Shown piece by piece: positions 46,791-55,036 of a stretch of DNA of 64,000 nucleotides (positions are counted from its first letter, which is position 1; every line of letters begins with the position of its first letter). This DNA comes from Oscillospiraceae bacterium (GTDB lineage: Bacteria > Bacillota > Clostridia > Oscillospirales > Oscillospiraceae). The translations under genes and the position numbers were made by a program. The notes under the pieces are model-generated. The model saw only the letters and a list, made by a program, of their open reading frames with translations. It searched no databases and had not been told where the DNA came from. Location: NCBI GenBank assembly GCA_910574635.1, contig CAJTCG010000008.1, positions 62,001 to 126,000 of the forward strand, read 5' to 3'.

Positions 46791-47861
46791 TTGAAAGCAT
46801 CGTATCGGGAAATGTTTGACGAGGTCCGCGCCTCTAAGCGACTGAACGAGGAGGTTCTGAACATGACAAAGCAGGAGAGGACCCAAGTGGTCAAGAAAGT
46901 ATCGATATCCTTTATCATTGCGGCGGCGCTGGCCGTTCTTCTGGCCGGGACGGCCCTGGCGGCGGCCATCGGCGTGCCGGAGACCCTGCAGGAGTGGTTT
47001 GAAAAGCAGTGGACCGAGTCCGGCGGAGGGGAGGAGATGCCCCAGGAACAGGCGGCGGTGATTGAGAGCCTGGTCCAGCCGGTGGGGGCTGCTGTTACGG
47101 ACAATGGCATTACGGTGACCCTGGATTCTGTCACACCCGGGGAAAACGTCCTGTGGTTAATGCTCAAGTTCCAGGGAGAGAAGCTGGTGGACCGTTGGGA
47201 TTTCCGGGATTCTGACCTTGTAGGCGGGCCTATGGAAAAAGAGGTGATTGACGGTCCTACCCTCCACGGCATGCTAATAAAAGATGTAGGCGTCCTGGAG
47301 GACGGGACGCAGGTCCAGCTTTGGATGTGGCAGGCGCCCAAAGGCGTCAATTTCCTGGAAGGCGGTGAGATGGAATTGCGGTTGGACGGCATTGTGCTGC
47401 TTGGGAGAGCGCCGGAGCCGGGAACAGAAGGGTCGAAGCATTTTGAGGAATTAGAGGGAACGTGGACCCTGCCCTTTACGCTGAAGCCTGTGACGAACCA
47501 GTCGGGCCTGACTGCAAAAAGCGCCCGCGTGAGCGGTACGCATACGGAGTGGAAAGAGGTCAAGGGTGAGACCATTCCAACAGAAAGCAAAAAGACTTTC
47601 ACGATTCAAAACATCCGGGTGACCTCCACAGGTTACAGCTATGTCCGGCCCAAGGACAGCGTTGGATTTGGTGTGGATGCTCCGACTCTACAGATGGCGG
47701 ATGACATGACGGTCATGGGATATGGCTCCGGGCCAATCACCCCGGTGGAGCAAGAGATCAAAGAAGTACATGGCTATTGGGAGTTTCCTGTGGACCTCTC
47801 CAAGGTGGAATCTATCCAGTTCGGCGATGTGGTGGTTCCTCTGAAGCAAGCGAAAAAGTGA
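46791..47861 (+). CDS. DUF4179-type membrane protein, likely anti-sigma partner
   Basis: A 356-residue protein from TTG 46791, behind GAGGAGGTG. A cytoplasmic N-terminus of about 35 residues (YREMFDEVRASKRLNEEVLN) is followed by one transmembrane helix (SISFIIAAALAVLLAGTALA) and a large extracytoplasmic domain of about 295 residues. This is the usual layout of DUF4179 proteins paired with ECF sigma factors. The sensed signal is unknown. Confidence 0.8.
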   Translation: MKASYREMFDEVRASKRLNEEVLNMTKQERTQVVKKVSISFIIAAALAVLLAGTALAAAIGVPETLQEWFEKQWTESGGGEEMPQEQAAVIESLVQPVGAAVTDNGITVTLDSVTPGENVLWLMLKFQGEKLVDRWDFRDSDLVGGPMEKEVIDGPTLHGMLIKDVGVLEDGTQVQLWMWQAPKGVNFLEGGEMELRLDGIVLLGRAPEPGTEGSKHFEELEGTWTLPFTLKPVTNQSGLTAKSARVSGTHTEWKEVKGETIPTESKKTFTIQNIRVTSTGYSYVRPKDSVGFGVDAPTLQMADDMTVMGYGSGPITPVEQEIKEVHGYWEFPVDLSKVESIQFGDVVVPLKQAKK

Positions 47862-47870
47862 ATCCGACAA

Positions 47871-47903
47871 ACAAAAGCGCCTGTCAAACGACAGGCGCTT
47901 TTC
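47871..47903. terminator. Bidirectional terminator
   Basis: AAAAGCGCCTGTC-AAAC-GACAGGCGCTTTT: a perfect 13-bp stem with A and T tracts, ending the sigma operon and the converging minus-strand operon. Confidence 0.9.
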
Positions 47904-48320
47904 TCACATCTCCCGCTGATAACGCACTACCAGATAAACCTCCAGCAGGCTTTTGGAAACAAAGGTCACAATTGCCGCCAAAGTTACCCAAAACGGCGCG
48001 TCAAACCCGATGGACACCCACGCCGCCGCCATGACGCCCCATTGCAGGACGTCCCCGGACAGAGCCTTGGCCCGGCGGCGAATCGCCACGTTCCGCTCGT
48101 CGTTGACTTCGATCTCCTTTCTCCGGGCCTGGGCCGGGTCCTTTGTTTCCAAGCGCAGCATCAAAAGCCGCGTCAGCCCGATGGCCGCCATGCCGCTGCC
48201 GGAGCCCATCAGCACGCCGCCCAGGCTGTTGGGAATTGCCTCCCACAATATCAGCGACGCCGCGGCAAAACACAGCCCTATGACGATAAGCGCGATATAC
48301 AGCGTCTTTTTCCCTTTCAT
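47904..48320 (-). CDS. Membrane protein paired with an XRE regulator
   Basis: A 138-residue protein with four hydrophobic segments (two near the N-terminus, two after residue 90) and a cytoplasmic loop (ETKDPAQARRKEIEVNDERN). The ExNDERN motif is typical of DUF2178/DUF6442-like proteins encoded with small XRE regulators in Firmicutes. It overlaps the regulator gene by four bases. Function unknown. Confidence 0.75.
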   Translation of the reverse strand: MKGKKTLYIALIVIGLCFAAASLILWEAIPNSLGGVLMGSGSGMAAIGLTRLLMLRLETKDPAQARRKEIEVNDERNVAIRRRAKALSGDVLQWGVMAAAWVSIGFDAPFWVTLAAIVTFVSKSLLEVYLVVRYQREM

Positions 48321-48520
48321 GACGGTTCCTCCTCATAAATAAAAATTTCCTCAATCGGCACGCCGAAATACCGGGACAGCTTAAACGCCAGCAGGATGGA
48401 CGGGTTGTAGCGCCCATTCTCCAAGGACCCGATGGTCTGCCGGGAGACCTCCAGCGCCTCCGCCAGCTCCTCCTGCCGGAGCCCCCGGGCCTTCCGCAGC
48501 TCCTCCAGCCTGTTTTTCAT
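48317..48520 (-). CDS. Small XRE-family transcriptional regulator
   Basis: A 67-residue protein (MKNRLEELRKARGLRQEELA...) consisting only of a helix-turn-helix domain (EALEVSRQTIGSLENGRYNP) and a short C-terminal helix (YFGVPIEEIFIYEEE). Start 48520 is behind GAGGAGG on the minus strand. It forms an operon with the membrane protein, which it probably regulates. Confidence 0.88.
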   Translation of the reverse strand: MKNRLEELRKARGLRQEELAEALEVSRQTIGSLENGRYNPSILLAFKLSRYFGVPIEEIFIYEEEPS

Positions 48521-48643
48521 CAAAAGCCTCCTCTCACTCATAATCTCCTTGTGACTTAATGGAAAGCTTGCTTTCCGCCAGTAGAATAACATGAGTTTCG
48601 CTGAATGTCAAGTACACTTTCCATAATTTTTTTGGACAAACCT

Positions 48644-48673
48644 GTCATAGAGCGCACCAGGCGCTCATAGAGT
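48644..48673 (+). promoter_or_regulatory. Possible sigma-E promoter of the spoIIIA operon
   Basis: GTCATA (48644-48649) and CATAGAGT (48666-48673) partly fit a sigma-E-type -35/-10 pair 16 bp apart. spoIIIA is sigma-E dependent in Bacillus. The match is imperfect, so this is tentative. Confidence 0.3.
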
Positions 48674-48702
48674 GGAGTAACCAAAGAAAGGGGGAATCTC
48701 CC

Positions 48703-49617
48703 TTGCCAAAAAATGAACTGATTTCCCGTTATGAACAGGCTGCCGCCATTCTGCCCAGCCGCCTCCGCAAGGCGGCGCTGGCCCTCTCCAATGAGGAGAA
48801 GGCCGCGGCGGAGGAGCTGCGCCTCCGGGCGGGGCGGCCTCTGACGGTGCTGCTGCCTGCGGGGGAGCTGCCGCTGGAAGCGGAGGTGGAGCCGGAGGAG
48901 CTGGAAACCCTGTGCGACATCGCCACGGAGTTCTCCCGCTACGCCGCGTCCGAGTCTATCCGGGAGGGATTTCTTCCCGTCCGGGGGGGCTTCCGGATAG
49001 GGCTCTGCGGTACGGCGGTGATGAAGGACGGGGCCAACACAAACCTGAAAAACCTCTCTTCGGCGGCGATCCGCATCGCCAGGGAGCGGAAGGGCGTGGC
49101 CGAGGGCGTCGCTCCCCGGCTGTTCCGAGACGGCGGCTTTGTGAATACGCTGATTCTCTCCCCGCCGGGGGGCGGAAAGACGACTCTCCTGCGGGACTTG
49201 GTACGCTGTCTCTCCGAGGGGGGGCCGGACTGCCCGCCCCAGCGGATTTCCCTCATTGACGAGCGGGGGGAGGTGGCGGTGGTCCACCGGGGCGCGCCTC
49301 AAATGGACGTGGGGCCCCGGACGGATGTGCTGGACGCCTGCCCCAAGGCCCTGGGCATCCCCATCGTCCTCCGGGCCATGAATCCCCAGATCATCGCCGT
49401 GGACGAGATCACTGTCCGGGAGGATTTGGCGGCGATGAATATGGCGGCGGGCTGCGGCGTAGGGCTGCTGGCCACCATCCACGCCGCCGACGTCCCGGAG
49501 CTGCTGCGCAAGCCCCTCTACCGGACCCTGCTGGAAAATCAGGTTTTCCGCCTGGCGGTCCGCATTCTGCGGGATGAAAAGGGACGGGCCTACGCGCTGG
49601 AGGAGCTGCCGTGCTGA
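48703..49617 (+). CDS. spoIIIAA: Stage III sporulation protein AA (ATPase)
   Basis: A 304-residue ATPase of the secretion-ATPase type. Walker A is LSPPGGGKTTLLRDL (near residue 150); Walker B region is IAVDEI. It starts at TTG 48703 behind AAGGGGG. It powers the SpoIIIA-SpoIIQ channel between mother cell and forespore. First of the eight-gene spoIIIA operon, all present here and in order. Confidence 0.95.
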   Translation: MPKNELISRYEQAAAILPSRLRKAALALSNEEKAAAEELRLRAGRPLTVLLPAGELPLEAEVEPEELETLCDIATEFSRYAASESIREGFLPVRGGFRIGLCGTAVMKDGANTNLKNLSSAAIRIARERKGVAEGVAPRLFRDGGFVNTLILSPPGGGKTTLLRDLVRCLSEGGPDCPPQRISLIDERGEVAVVHRGAPQMDVGPRTDVLDACPKALGIPIVLRAMNPQIIAVDEITVREDLAAMNMAAGCGVGLLATIHAADVPELLRKPLYRTLLENQVFRLAVRILRDEKGRAYALEELPC

Positions 49618-50108
49618 AGCTGGTGGGAAGTCTCTGCGTCGCCTCCGGGGGCGCGCTGGCCTGGTATGTCCAGCGGGCGGAGCGCCGCCGGGAACGGGAC
49701 ACGCTGTCGGATCTCCAGCGGGCCTTCCGCCGGATGGGGGAGGAGGTCCGCATGGCCCGCACGCCCCTGCCCGCGGTGTTAACCTCCTTGGCCGGGGACT
49801 GCGGGGAGCCCGCCGCCGCCTTTTTTCAGGCCGCTTCCCAAGCCGCCGCCGGAGGGGAGGACCTTCCCCGCATCTGGCGGGAGCGGGCAAATCGTTTGCC
49901 CCTGTCTGAGAGGGACAAGTCCGCTGTTTCTGTCCTGGCCCAGGACCTGCAAGGGGATGAAGAAAAGGCCTGTAAAGGGATATCCCATGTCATAAATACC
50001 CTGGCGGAGAGTGCCGGGGAGGCGGAGAGGAAGCGCCCTGAGGAGGAGAAGCGAGCCGCCGCGCTGTGGTTTTCCGCCGCGGCGCTGCTGGTGATTTTAC
50101 TGATATAG
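49611..50108 (+). CDS. spoIIIAB: Stage III sporulation protein AB
   Basis: A 165-residue protein from GTG 49611, overlapping spoIIIAA. It has a hydrophobic N-terminal helix, a helical body similar to type II secretion GspF-like proteins (LQRAFRRMGEEVRMARTPLP; LAQDLQGDEEKACKGI) and a C-terminal helix (LWFSAAALLVILLI). Part of the spoIIIA channel. Confidence 0.93.
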   Translation: MLKLVGSLCVASGGALAWYVQRAERRRERDTLSDLQRAFRRMGEEVRMARTPLPAVLTSLAGDCGEPAAAFFQAASQAAAGGEDLPRIWRERANRLPLSERDKSAVSVLAQDLQGDEEKACKGISHVINTLAESAGEAERKRPEEEKRAAALWFSAAALLVILLI

Positions 50109-50120
50109 GGGAACGAACAC

Positions 50121-50315
50121 ATGGATGTGGATCTGATTTTCAAAATTGCCGCCATCGGCATCCTGGTGGCGGTGTTGAACCAGCTGCTGGTCCGCTCCGG
50201 CCGGGAGGAGCAGGCCATGATGACGACCTTGGCGGGGCTGGTGGTGGTCTTGATGATGATGGTCCAGGAGATCAGCGACCTCTTTGACCTCATCAAGACC
50301 CTGTTCAACTTTTAG
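50121..50315 (+). CDS. spoIIIAC: Stage III sporulation protein AC
   Basis: A 64-residue protein with two transmembrane helices (about 5-23 and 35-55) and the family pattern MDVDLIFKIAAIGILVAVLN, EEQAMMTTLAGLVVVL. Membrane component of the channel. Confidence 0.95.
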   Translation: MDVDLIFKIAAIGILVAVLNQLLVRSGREEQAMMTTLAGLVVVLMMMVQEISDLFDLIKTLFNF

Positions 50316-50317
50316 CC

Positions 50318-50707
50318 GTGGAGCTGTCCATACAGGCGGCGGCGCTGTGCGTCGTGGCGGCCCTGCTGGCCCTGGTGGTGCGGCGGGGAAGCCCGGAGGC
50401 GGCGCTGCTGCTGACCCTGGGGGCCGCGGCGGCGGTGCTCCTCTCCCTGGCGGGGAGCCTGGAGCGGCTGATGGACTTTTTAGGGGAACTGGTGGAGGAG
50501 AGCGGATTGTCCCGGGAGCTGTTCACCCCCCTTTACAAAACCGTGGGCATTGCCCTGGTGGTGAAAATCGGCGGCAGCCTCTGCCGGGACGCGGGGGAGT
50601 CGGCCCTGGCCTCGGTGGTGGAGACGGCGGGGGCGGTCTGCGCTCTCATCGCCGCACTGCCCCTTCTCCGGGCGGTGCTGTCGCTGTTGATGGAGCTGAT
50701 GCGATGA
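50318..50707 (+). CDS. spoIIIAD: Stage III sporulation protein AD
   Basis: A 129-residue membrane protein from GTG 50318 (two bases after the spoIIIAC stop) with four hydrophobic segments and the conserved FTPLYKTVGIALVVKIGGSL. Part of the spoIIIA channel membrane complex. Confidence 0.93.
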   Translation: MELSIQAAALCVVAALLALVVRRGSPEAALLLTLGAAAAVLLSLAGSLERLMDFLGELVEESGLSRELFTPLYKTVGIALVVKIGGSLCRDAGESALASVVETAGAVCALIAALPLLRAVLSLLMELMR

Positions 50708-51783
50708 AGAAATGGATCTGTCTGCTGTTCTTCCTCCTGGCCCTGACGGGGGAGGCCCGGGCGGCGGAGGTGCCGAAGGATCTAACAGACGCGCTGCCGG
50801 AGGCGGCGGAAGATATGCTGGAAATCGGGGACCTCTCCGGCCCCGAGGGCTTCTCCCAGGGATTGGCGGGAATTGCGGAGCGCGTTTCCAAGGAGGTGAA
50901 GGCCGTCTTGCGCCAGCGCATCCGGGGAGCGGCGTCCATCCTGCTGGTGGCGGTGGCCTGCGGCGCGGTGGACGGCTTTGCCCGGGGAACCGGGGAGGGA
51001 AAGGCAGCCGCCTTTCTCCCCATGGCCGGGGCCCTGGCGGTGACGCTTCTGACGGCGGGAAGCCTGGAGGACCTCATCGGCCTTGGTGCGGAGACCATCC
51101 GGGAGCTGAATGTCTTTTCTAAGGCCCTGCTGCCGACCCTGGCGGCGGCCACGGCGGCCTCGGGAGCGGTGACCACCGCCACCTTTCAGCAGGTGACCAC
51201 GGTGTTTTTGGCGGACCTTCTGATGGAGCTTATCGACGGGCTGCTGATTCCCATGGTCTATCTGTACATCGGGGCCCTGGCGGCGGGGGCCTGCCTGCCG
51301 GAAAACCGTTTGGGAGCTATTGCCGAGGCGCTGAAAAAAATCGTCACCTGGCTTCTCACCACATCTTTGCTGCTGTTCACCGTGTACCTTTCCACTGTCC
51401 GGGTCATCGCCGGGGCGGCGGACGGGGCCTCGGTGAAGGTGGCCAAGGCCGCCATCTCCGGCGCGGTGCCGGTGGTGGGGGGGATCATCGCCGAGGCGGC
51501 GGAGACCGTCCTGGCCGGGGCGGGGATGCTGAAAAACACCATCGGCGTCTTTGGGATGCTGGCGATTCTGGCGGCCTGCGCCTATCCGTTTTTGCAATTG
51601 GGGGTGCAGTACCTGCTGTACAAGCTTTCCGCCTTCCTGGCGGCGGCGGTGGGCGCCCCGGATCTATGTAAGCTCATCGACGGGCTGGGCGGGGCCTTCG
51701 GCCTGGTGCTGGGCATGACCGGGAGCTGCGCTTTGCTGCTGCTGGTGTCGGTTCTCAGCTCCGTGGCGGCGGTGACGCCATGA
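50704..51783 (+). CDS. spoIIIAE: Stage III sporulation protein AE
   Basis: A 359-residue membrane protein with a cleavable-type signal peptide (CLLFFLLALTGEARA, about residues 5-20), a soluble segment to about residue 80, then about seven hydrophobic helices. TTVFLADLLMELIDGLLIPM and YLSTVRVIAGAADGASVKVA match SpoIIIAE. Overlaps spoIIIAD by four bases. Confidence 0.94.
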   Translation: MKKWICLLFFLLALTGEARAAEVPKDLTDALPEAAEDMLEIGDLSGPEGFSQGLAGIAERVSKEVKAVLRQRIRGAASILLVAVACGAVDGFARGTGEGKAAAFLPMAGALAVTLLTAGSLEDLIGLGAETIRELNVFSKALLPTLAAATAASGAVTTATFQQVTTVFLADLLMELIDGLLIPMVYLYIGALAAGACLPENRLGAIAEALKKIVTWLLTTSLLLFTVYLSTVRVIAGAADGASVKVAKAAISGAVPVVGGIIAEAAETVLAGAGMLKNTIGVFGMLAILAACAYPFLQLGVQYLLYKLSAFLAAAVGAPDLCKLIDGLGGAFGLVLGMTGSCALLLLVSVLSSVAAVTP

Positions 51784-52262
51784 TCGGGGCGGTGCGGAGC
51801 TGGCTCACCTCCATCGCGGCGGTGACGCTGATGCTGACCGTGGTTCAGACCCTGGTGCCGGAGGGAACCCTGCGGAAGATTTCCGGGTTTACCGGGGGGC
51901 TTTTGCTGCTGGCGGCGCTGCTCCAGCCGGTGCTGAAAACCGACCTGGGACGGCTGCGGCTGGACTTCTCCGGTTACGAGGAGGCCATTGAGACGAGGAC
52001 AGCGGAGCTGGACAATGCGGGAAAAGAAGAGCTGGCGGCAATCATAGCCGGGCGGACCGCGGCATATATATCGGACAAAGCGGACGCGCTGGGGCTGGAC
52101 GTGGAGGCCCGGGTGGAGACGGAGCCGGGAGCGGACGGGGAGACCCCCCTCCCGGCCTGGGCGGAGCTGAGGGGCCCTTACTCCCAGGACCTGGCGGACT
52201 GGATCGCGGGGGAGCTTGGAATTCCGGCGGAGAGGCAGGTTTGGCATGAAGGAAAAAACTGA
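51780..52262 (+). CDS. spoIIIAF: Stage III sporulation protein AF
   Basis: A 160-residue protein with two N-terminal transmembrane helices (about 8-24 and 34-50) and a soluble C-terminal domain similar to a ring-building fold (ADALGLDVEARVETEPGADG). Overlaps spoIIIAE by four bases. Confidence 0.92.
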   Translation: MIGAVRSWLTSIAAVTLMLTVVQTLVPEGTLRKISGFTGGLLLLAALLQPVLKTDLGRLRLDFSGYEEAIETRTAELDNAGKEELAAIIAGRTAAYISDKADALGLDVEARVETEPGADGETPLPAWAELRGPYSQDLADWIAGELGIPAERQVWHEGKN

Positions 52263-52776
52263 AGGAGCGCGAAAGATATGGAACAAATACAAGTACGCGG
52301 CGCTGGTGGCGCTGATTGGCGCGGGGCTGCTGCTGTGGCCGGGACTGGGGAGCGGAGAGGCCGCCTCCCGGCCGGAGCGGAAGGAGTCCCAGAGCGCCAA
52401 GGGCGGCTGGGACCTCCAGACGGTGCAGACGGAAATGGAGAACATCCTGGCGGCCATGGACGGCGTGGGCCAGGTGAAGGTGATGCTGACGGTGGATTCC
52501 GACGGGGAGCGGCAGCTGGCCCAGGACACGCAGCTGAGCTACAGCGGGGACACCGCCGCGCCGGAGGATTATTCCCGCAAGTCGGAGACGGTCCGCTTGG
52601 ACGGCTCCGGGGGAGACGAGGCGGTGGTGGTGCGGACCACGTATCCCACGTACCGGGGAGCCCTGGTGGTGTGCCAGGGCGGCGGCAGCGCGGAGGTCCG
52701 GCTGGCGGTGACGGGGGCGGTAGCCGCCCTCACCGGCTTGCCCACCGACCGGGTCACGGTGGCAAAATGGCAGTGA
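52246..52776 (+). CDS. spoIIIAG: Stage III sporulation protein AG
   Basis: A 176-residue single-pass protein (helix about 17-35) with a ring-forming extracellular domain: MENILAAMDGVGQVKVMLTV and YRGALVVCQGGGSAEVRLAV. SpoIIIAG forms a large ring in the intermembrane space. ATG 52246 overlaps spoIIIAF. Confidence 0.94.
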   Translation: MKEKTEGARKIWNKYKYAALVALIGAGLLLWPGLGSGEAASRPERKESQSAKGGWDLQTVQTEMENILAAMDGVGQVKVMLTVDSDGERQLAQDTQLSYSGDTAAPEDYSRKSETVRLDGSGGDEAVVVRTTYPTYRGALVVCQGGGSAEVRLAVTGAVAALTGLPTDRVTVAKWQ

Positions 52777-52799
52777 TTATTTGGAGGAGGAAAGGGTCT

Positions 52800-53420
52800 A
52801 TGAGCGCGAGATGGAAGCGGAACGCCGTGGTGGCGGTGATGGCGGTGCTGGTTTGCTCGGCGGTGGCGCTGAACTGGCTGTACACCGGGCAGGAGGTGCA
52901 GGAGGCCTCCGGAGGGAAGCTCCTGGGGGAGGCCCAGCTGGTTTCCGGCAAGGGGACCGAAAAAACCGGCGAAGAGGAAAAGACCGGGGAAGGGGAGCAG
53001 GCCCCTGCCCCCGCGGAGGCGGAGGAGACCGGGGCCCCGCCGGACGAGGGGATGATCTACACCGGCTCGGACTACTTCGCCTCCGCCCGGCTGACCCGGC
53101 AGCAGGCCCGGGACAACGCCCTTTCCCTCCTCCAGGAGGCGGCGGAGCAGGAGAATGCCGATACCGCCGTGGCCAACGAGGCCTCCCAGGGCATCCAGGT
53201 CCTGGCCTCCTACACCCTGGCGGAGGCTCAGATCGAAAACCTGGTCACTGCCAAGGGCTACACGGACTGCGTGGCCTTCATGGGGGACGAATGCGTCAGC
53301 GTGGTGGTGTCCACCAAAAGCGGGGATCTGACCGCCGAGGATGTGGCAAAAATCACCGACATCACCATGACGGAGACGGGCCTCCCGGCGGGAAATATCA
53401 AGATCATGGCGGCAAATTAG
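52800..53420 (+). CDS. spoIIIAH: Stage III sporulation protein AH
   Basis: A 206-residue single-pass protein (helix about 8-25), a long acidic/Pro-rich linker, then the ring-building domain (DYFASARLTRQQARDNALSL, ECVSVVVSTKSGDLTAEDVA) that binds SpoIIQ from the forespore. Last gene of spoIIIAA-AH, behind GGAGGAGGAAAGGG. Confidence 0.95.
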   Translation: MSARWKRNAVVAVMAVLVCSAVALNWLYTGQEVQEASGGKLLGEAQLVSGKGTEKTGEEEKTGEGEQAPAPAEAEETGAPPDEGMIYTGSDYFASARLTRQQARDNALSLLQEAAEQENADTAVANEASQGIQVLASYTLAEAQIENLVTAKGYTDCVAFMGDECVSVVVSTKSGDLTAEDVAKITDITMTETGLPAGNIKIMAAN

Positions 53421-53423
53421 TAG

Positions 53424-53452
53424 TTGTAATTTCCGGCGGGATGTGATATAAT
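53424..53452 (+). promoter_or_regulatory. Promoter of the asp23 family gene and nusB
   Basis: -35 TTGTAA (53424-53429), 17-bp spacer, consensus -10 TATAAT (53447-53452), just after the spoIIIA operon. It gives the downstream genes vegetative expression. Confidence 0.75.
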
Positions 53453-53534
53453 CACTCAGCATGATTTCAGCGGAAAGGCCCGCCGTGAAATGGCGGTCCC
53501 ATTTCACGAAGGAAAAATAAGGAGAGGTACAGCA

Positions 53535-53912
53535 ATGGCCGAGAGTAAGGAATATATGACCCTGCCGGAGGAAAACGGCAGCATCAACATCTCGGAGGAG
53601 GTCATCGCCGCCATCGCCGTGGGCGCGGTCCGGGAGGTGGAGGGCGTGTCCGGAATGATGACCAACCTGGGCGGAAGCGTCAGCGATTTGGTGAACAACC
53701 GGAAAAACGCCCAGAAGGGCGTCCGGGGCGTGAAAATCGACATGACCGGCACGGCGCTGGTGCTGGACCTGTATCTGACCGTCCAGTATGGCAACCCCAT
53801 CCCCGAGGTGGCGGGAAACGCCCAGAAGGCCGTGTCCTCCGCTGTGGAGGCCATGACCGGCTGTGCCGTGGAGGCGGTGAACATCCATGTGGGCGGCGTG
53901 ACGCTGAACTGA
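53535..53912 (+). CDS. Asp23/Gls24-family envelope stress protein
   Basis: A 125-residue protein with the Asp23 domain (GSINISEEVIAAIAVGAVRE, VRGVKIDMTGTALVLDLYLT, AVEAVNIHVGGVTL). Family members are membrane-associated in Gram-positives and linked to envelope homeostasis. It precedes nusB, a conserved Clostridia arrangement. Confidence 0.92.
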   Translation: MAESKEYMTLPEENGSINISEEVIAAIAVGAVREVEGVSGMMTNLGGSVSDLVNNRKNAQKGVRGVKIDMTGTALVLDLYLTVQYGNPIPEVAGNAQKAVSSAVEAMTGCAVEAVNIHVGGVTLN

Positions 53913-53949
53913 GCGCCGGATTTGAACATCAGATAAAGGACGAAGGACT

Positions 53950-54399
53950 ATGGTACGGAACACCGCCCGGGAGATCGCCGTTCATCTCTCCTATGAATTG
54001 AGTTTTACCGACAAGACGGCGGAAGAGCTGCTGGACCAGCGGCTGACGGCGGCGGCCTTCGCGGAGCTTGCGGAGGAGGAGGACCTCTACCGGGAGGCCC
54101 CCAACGCCAAGCAGACGGCCTATATCCGCCGCCTGGTTCAGGGCGTCGACGAGCACGGCGCAGAGCTGGACGGCTATATCGAGAAGTATGCCAAGGGCTG
54201 GAAGTTCTCCCGCATCCCGCTGGTGGCTTCCGCCATCATGCGGGTGGCCATGTACGAGGTGCTGTACATGCCGGACGTGCCCAACGCCGCCGCCATCAAC
54301 GAGGCGGTGGAAATCGCCAAAAAGTATGAGACGCCGGAGACGGTGAAATTCATCAACGGCATCCTGGGCAGCTTCTCCCGGCAGGAGCTCTCCGAATAA
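53950..54399 (+). CDS. nusB: Transcription antitermination protein NusB
   Basis: A 149-residue all-helical protein: RNTAREIAVHLSYELSF at the start, then YIEKYAKGWKFSRIPLVASA and AINEAVEIAKKYETPETVKF, VNGILGS-like end (FINGILGSF). It binds boxA RNA with NusE during rRNA transcription. Confidence 0.95.
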   Translation: MVRNTAREIAVHLSYELSFTDKTAEELLDQRLTAAAFAELAEEEDLYREAPNAKQTAYIRRLVQGVDEHGAELDGYIEKYAKGWKFSRIPLVASAIMRVAMYEVLYMPDVPNAAAINEAVEIAKKYETPETVKFINGILGSFSRQELSE

Positions 54400-54452
54400 A
54401 AAACAGCAGAGCGGGCATGGGACGTACCATGTCCTGCTCTGCTTTTTCCCGT
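54397..54452 (+). terminator. Rho-independent terminator after nusB
   Basis: AGCAGAGCGGGCATGG and CCATGTCCTGCTCTGCT pair with a one-base bulge around a six-base loop, followed by TTTTTC. The A tract at its left edge could also end the minus-strand transcript. Confidence 0.85.
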
Positions 54453-54478
54453 GGGGGAGGTCCCGGAACCGCTCCTCT

Positions 54479-54739
54479 TCAATCGGCGTTTTGACCGTTC
54501 CTCTTGACGGGAACCACATGCCGCCGGGGCGTCCGGGGTGTCAGGCCCTCGCTGGTGCGAAAGCCCAGGAGGAACGCCTGGATGGCCGTAAATTCCAGGG
54601 CATGTTTCAGATTTACGCAGTTGGCTGGCGATAATGCTTCTTCGACGAGATGGAAATGGAATTCGTACTCGTCTTTTTCAACGGCATCGATTTGAGGCTG
54701 GATGTAGTTGGCGTGAAGCCAGAGCATAAAGTCGGACAT
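54479..54739 (-). CDS. Hypothetical small protein, divergent from an XRE regulator
   Basis: An 86-residue protein (MSDFMLWLHANYIQPQIDAV...). Start 54739 is behind AAAGGTGG on the minus strand. It is helical and acidic in the middle (EKDEYEFHFHLVEEAL), with a basic C-terminus. No family recognised. It shares a regulatory region with the XRE gene at 54826 and may be its target. Confidence 0.6.
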   Translation of the reverse strand: MSDFMLWLHANYIQPQIDAVEKDEYEFHFHLVEEALSPANCVNLKHALEFTAIQAFLLGFRTSEGLTPRTPRRHVVPVKRNGQNAD

Positions 54740-54760
54740 ATGGACCACCTTTCTTCGTAA

Positions 54761-54815
54761 CGACGAATTCGTCGGGTAATAAAATGATTTTAACACGCAG
54801 AATCCGTCGTGTCAA
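54761..54815 (-). promoter_or_regulatory. Promoter and operator between the divergent gene and the XRE regulator
   Basis: On the minus strand, -35 TTGACA (54810-54815) and -10 TAAAAT (54787-54792) are 17 bp apart. A 14-base perfect palindrome, CGACGAATTCGTCG (54761-54774), lies in the leader just after the expected start, a fitting repressor site. Confidence 0.7.
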
Positions 54816-54825
54816 GGAGTTTGTT

Positions 54826-55032
54826 ATGGATTTTTCGGAAAGATTGCGAGAACTTAGGAAAGAGAAGAAAGAAACCCAGGTGCAAACCGCAAAAGCAATC
54901 GAGATTACCGATCGTCAATATCAGCGGTTCGAGGCGGGGGAGAATCTTCCGGGTTTTGAAAATCTCTGCGCCCTGGCGGATCATTTCGGCGTCACCCTGG
55001 ACTACCTGGCCGGGCGCACCGACGAGAGGTAA
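54826..55032 (+). CDS. Small XRE-family transcriptional regulator
   Basis: A 68-residue helix-turn-helix protein (MDFSERLRELRKEKKETQVQ..., TDRQYQRFEAGENLPGFENL, FGVTLDYLAG). ATG 54826 is behind AAGGAG. It probably represses the divergent gene by binding the palindrome at 54761. xseA starts five bases after its stop. Confidence 0.85.
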   Translation: MDFSERLRELRKEKKETQVQTAKAIEITDRQYQRFEAGENLPGFENLCALADHFGVTLDYLAGRTDER

Positions 55033-55036
55033 CCCC

